Assembly: GCA_017383665.1 (NCBI GenBank)
Contig: JAFNWA010000244.1
Span: 1 to 7,483, forward strand
DNA from: Bacteroidaceae bacterium
GTDB lineage: Bacteria; Bacteroidota; Bacteroidia; Bacteroidales; Bacteroidaceae
Direction: 5' to 3'
DNA length: 7,483 nucleotides
Shown here: piece by piece, positions 7,167 through 7,483 of the stretch
How the letters are laid out: each line of letters starts with the position of its first letter
Numbering within the stretch: position 1 is the stretch's first letter
Notes under the pieces: model-generated
Told to the model about the DNA's origin: nothing
What the model saw: only the letters and a program-made list of their open reading frames with translations
The model's database searches: none
Made by a program: the position numbers and the translations under genes

Positions 7167-7236
7167 GTTAAAAGTGAAAGGTGAAAGGTGAAAGGTGAAA
7201 GCGGAAAACGGAAAACTGAAAGCGGAAAGGTTAAAG
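7167..7236 (+). repeat. Ten-unit tandem array of a 7-bp repeat
   Basis: Starting 7 nt after the fbp stop, ten consecutive heptamers stay in phase: GTTAAAA, GTGAAAG four times (7174-7201), CGGAAAA twice, CTGAAAG, CGGAAAG and GTTAAAG. All fit a loose consensus of two or three variable bases followed by GAAAR or TAAAR. The strand shown is almost all purine. The central four identical copies suggest slippage. No coding function is evident. Confidence 0.8.
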
Positions 7237-7260
7237 CTCGTGCAAGCGAGTGATTGAAAA
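7230..7260 (+). repeat. 31-nt direct repeat, copy 1
   Basis: It begins with the last heptamer of the tandem array (GTTAAAG) and runs through CTCGTGCAAGCGAGTGATTG. It is identical at 28 of 31 positions to the copy at 7378-7408. It contains a small hairpin, CTCGT-GCAA-GCGAG (7237-7250), with a GCAA loop. Confidence 0.75.
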
Positions 7261-7271
7261 TTTTTTCAATC
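7252..7271 (+). repeat. Inverted repeat with T-run (possible weak terminator)
   Basis: GATTGAAAA (7252-7260) and TTTTCAATC (7263-7271) are perfect reverse complements around TT. The stem is A/T-rich and no T-tract follows it, so it is a poor classical terminator. It could still help end fbp transcription together with the GCAA-loop hairpin just upstream. Confidence 0.45.
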
Positions 7272-7302
7272 GCAACGACAACGCGGACGAGCGTTGTTTG
7301 CG
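7271..7302 (+). repeat. Long GC-rich hairpin
   Basis: CGCAA (7271-7275) plus ACAACGC (7278-7284) pair with GCGTTGT (7291-7297) plus TTGCG (7298-7302) around the loop GGACGA. This gives 12 perfect base pairs with a two-base bulge (7276-7277). It is the most stable-looking stem of the downstream region. Confidence 0.6.
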
Positions 7303-7307
7303 ACGAC

Positions 7308-7362
7308 TGAACCTTTAGGTTTACAAAGGAGTGCGACAAGGTCGCCTCAAAGCCGAGGTTCA
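7308..7362 (+). repeat. Nested inverted repeats around a central hairpin
   Basis: TGAACCT (7308-7314) pairs with AGGTTCA (7356-7362) as an outer stem. Inside, GAG-T-GCGAC (7329-7337) pairs with GTCGCCTC (7341-7348) around AAG, with one bulged T. Alternative short pairings exist (AACCT with AGGTT at 7310-7321; CCTTT with AAAGG at 7312-7329), so the exact fold cannot be fixed by eye. Confidence 0.5.
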
Positions 7363-7380
7363 ATCGCATGAAGTGCGGTT
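7362..7380 (+). repeat. Short hairpin before the second direct repeat
   Basis: AATCGCA (7362-7368) pairs with TGCGGTT (7374-7380) around TGAAG, with one wobble pair. Its last three bases begin the second copy of the 31-nt direct repeat. Confidence 0.5.
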
Positions 7381-7408
7381 AAAGCTCGTGTAAGCGAGTG
7401 AGTGAAAG
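7378..7408 (+). repeat. 31-nt direct repeat, copy 2
   Basis: This matches the copy at 7230-7260 with three differences and starts 148 nt downstream of it. The hairpin CTCGT-GTAA-GCGAG (7385-7398) carries GTAA where copy 1 has GCAA, so both keep a GNRA-type tetraloop on an unchanged stem. Confidence 0.75.
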
Positions 7409-7420
7409 CATTGTAATTGT

Positions 7421-7466
7421 CCCTCTTTTTTAGGGGGCGAGAAATTACGCGAGTAATTTCGGAGGG
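7421..7466 (+). repeat. Hairpin element with GCGA loop flanked by CCCTC / GAGGG
   Basis: GAAATTAC (7441-7448) and GTAATTTC (7453-7460) form a perfect 8-bp stem closed by GCGA, another GNRA-type loop. It is flanked by CCCTC (7421-7425) and GAGGG (7462-7466), which could close an outer stem; CCCT can alternatively pair with AGGG at 7432-7435. Runs of G at 7433-7437 and 7464-7468 resemble C/G-run spacer repeats that I recall from Bacteroidales genomes. The element may continue past the window end. Confidence 0.55.
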
Positions 7467-7483
7467 GGTATTCAAACCGCGTA

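Noticed and set aside
6884..7369. Minus-strand open frame of 161 codons covering the end of fbp and the repeat region
   Set aside because: Much of it is antisense to fbp and the rest translates the heptamer array and hairpins into low-complexity sequence; no motif or promoter supports it.
7174..7408. CRISPR array
   Set aside because: The tandem units have no spacers, and the two 31-nt repeats are single copies separated by structured rather than spacer-like sequence; no cas genes are present.

Overview
This window looks like chromosomal DNA from a member of the Bacteroidota, most likely order Bacteroidales. The evidence is a class III fructose-1,6-bisphosphatase of about 660 residues, a nucleoside kinase with a threonyl-tRNA-synthetase-like N-terminus, promoters of the TTTG-N19-TAnnTTTG type, and start codons that lack clear Shine-Dalgarno sequences. 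No species can be named from the sequence alone.

Layout. (a) 1-905, minus strand: a small ABC/RecF-like ATPase, followed 33 nt downstream by the first 15 codons of a second gene whose N-terminus resembles DUF4435 proteins and which is cut by the window edge. Together they look like an ATPase-effector pair with the same plan as the PARIS anti-phage system (AriA/AriB). (b) 906-1080: an AT-rich divergent promoter region with a good minus-strand promoter, a weaker plus-strand promoter and a 13-bp palindrome at the expected plus-strand transcription start. (c) 1081-5048, plus strand: three closely spaced genes (gaps of 18 and 14 nt), probably one operon: a TGS-domain nucleoside kinase, sigma-54 (rpoN) and an exported serine esterase. 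(d) 5049-5167: a strong predicted promoter and a 5' leader hairpin for fbp. (e) 5168-7159: fbp, the gluconeogenic fructose-1,6-bisphosphatase. (f) 7160-7483: no protein gene is seen. This stretch is packed with a ten-unit 7-bp tandem array, two near-identical 31-nt direct repeats and a run of short hairpins, three of which carry GNRA-type loops.

The coding genes are mostly housekeeping: nucleotide salvage, alternative sigma factor, gluconeogenesis. The parts most worth a second look are the ATPase/DUF4435-like pair at the left edge and the hairpin-dense noncoding stretch at the right edge. The latter may be an interspersed repeat family or a structured RNA.
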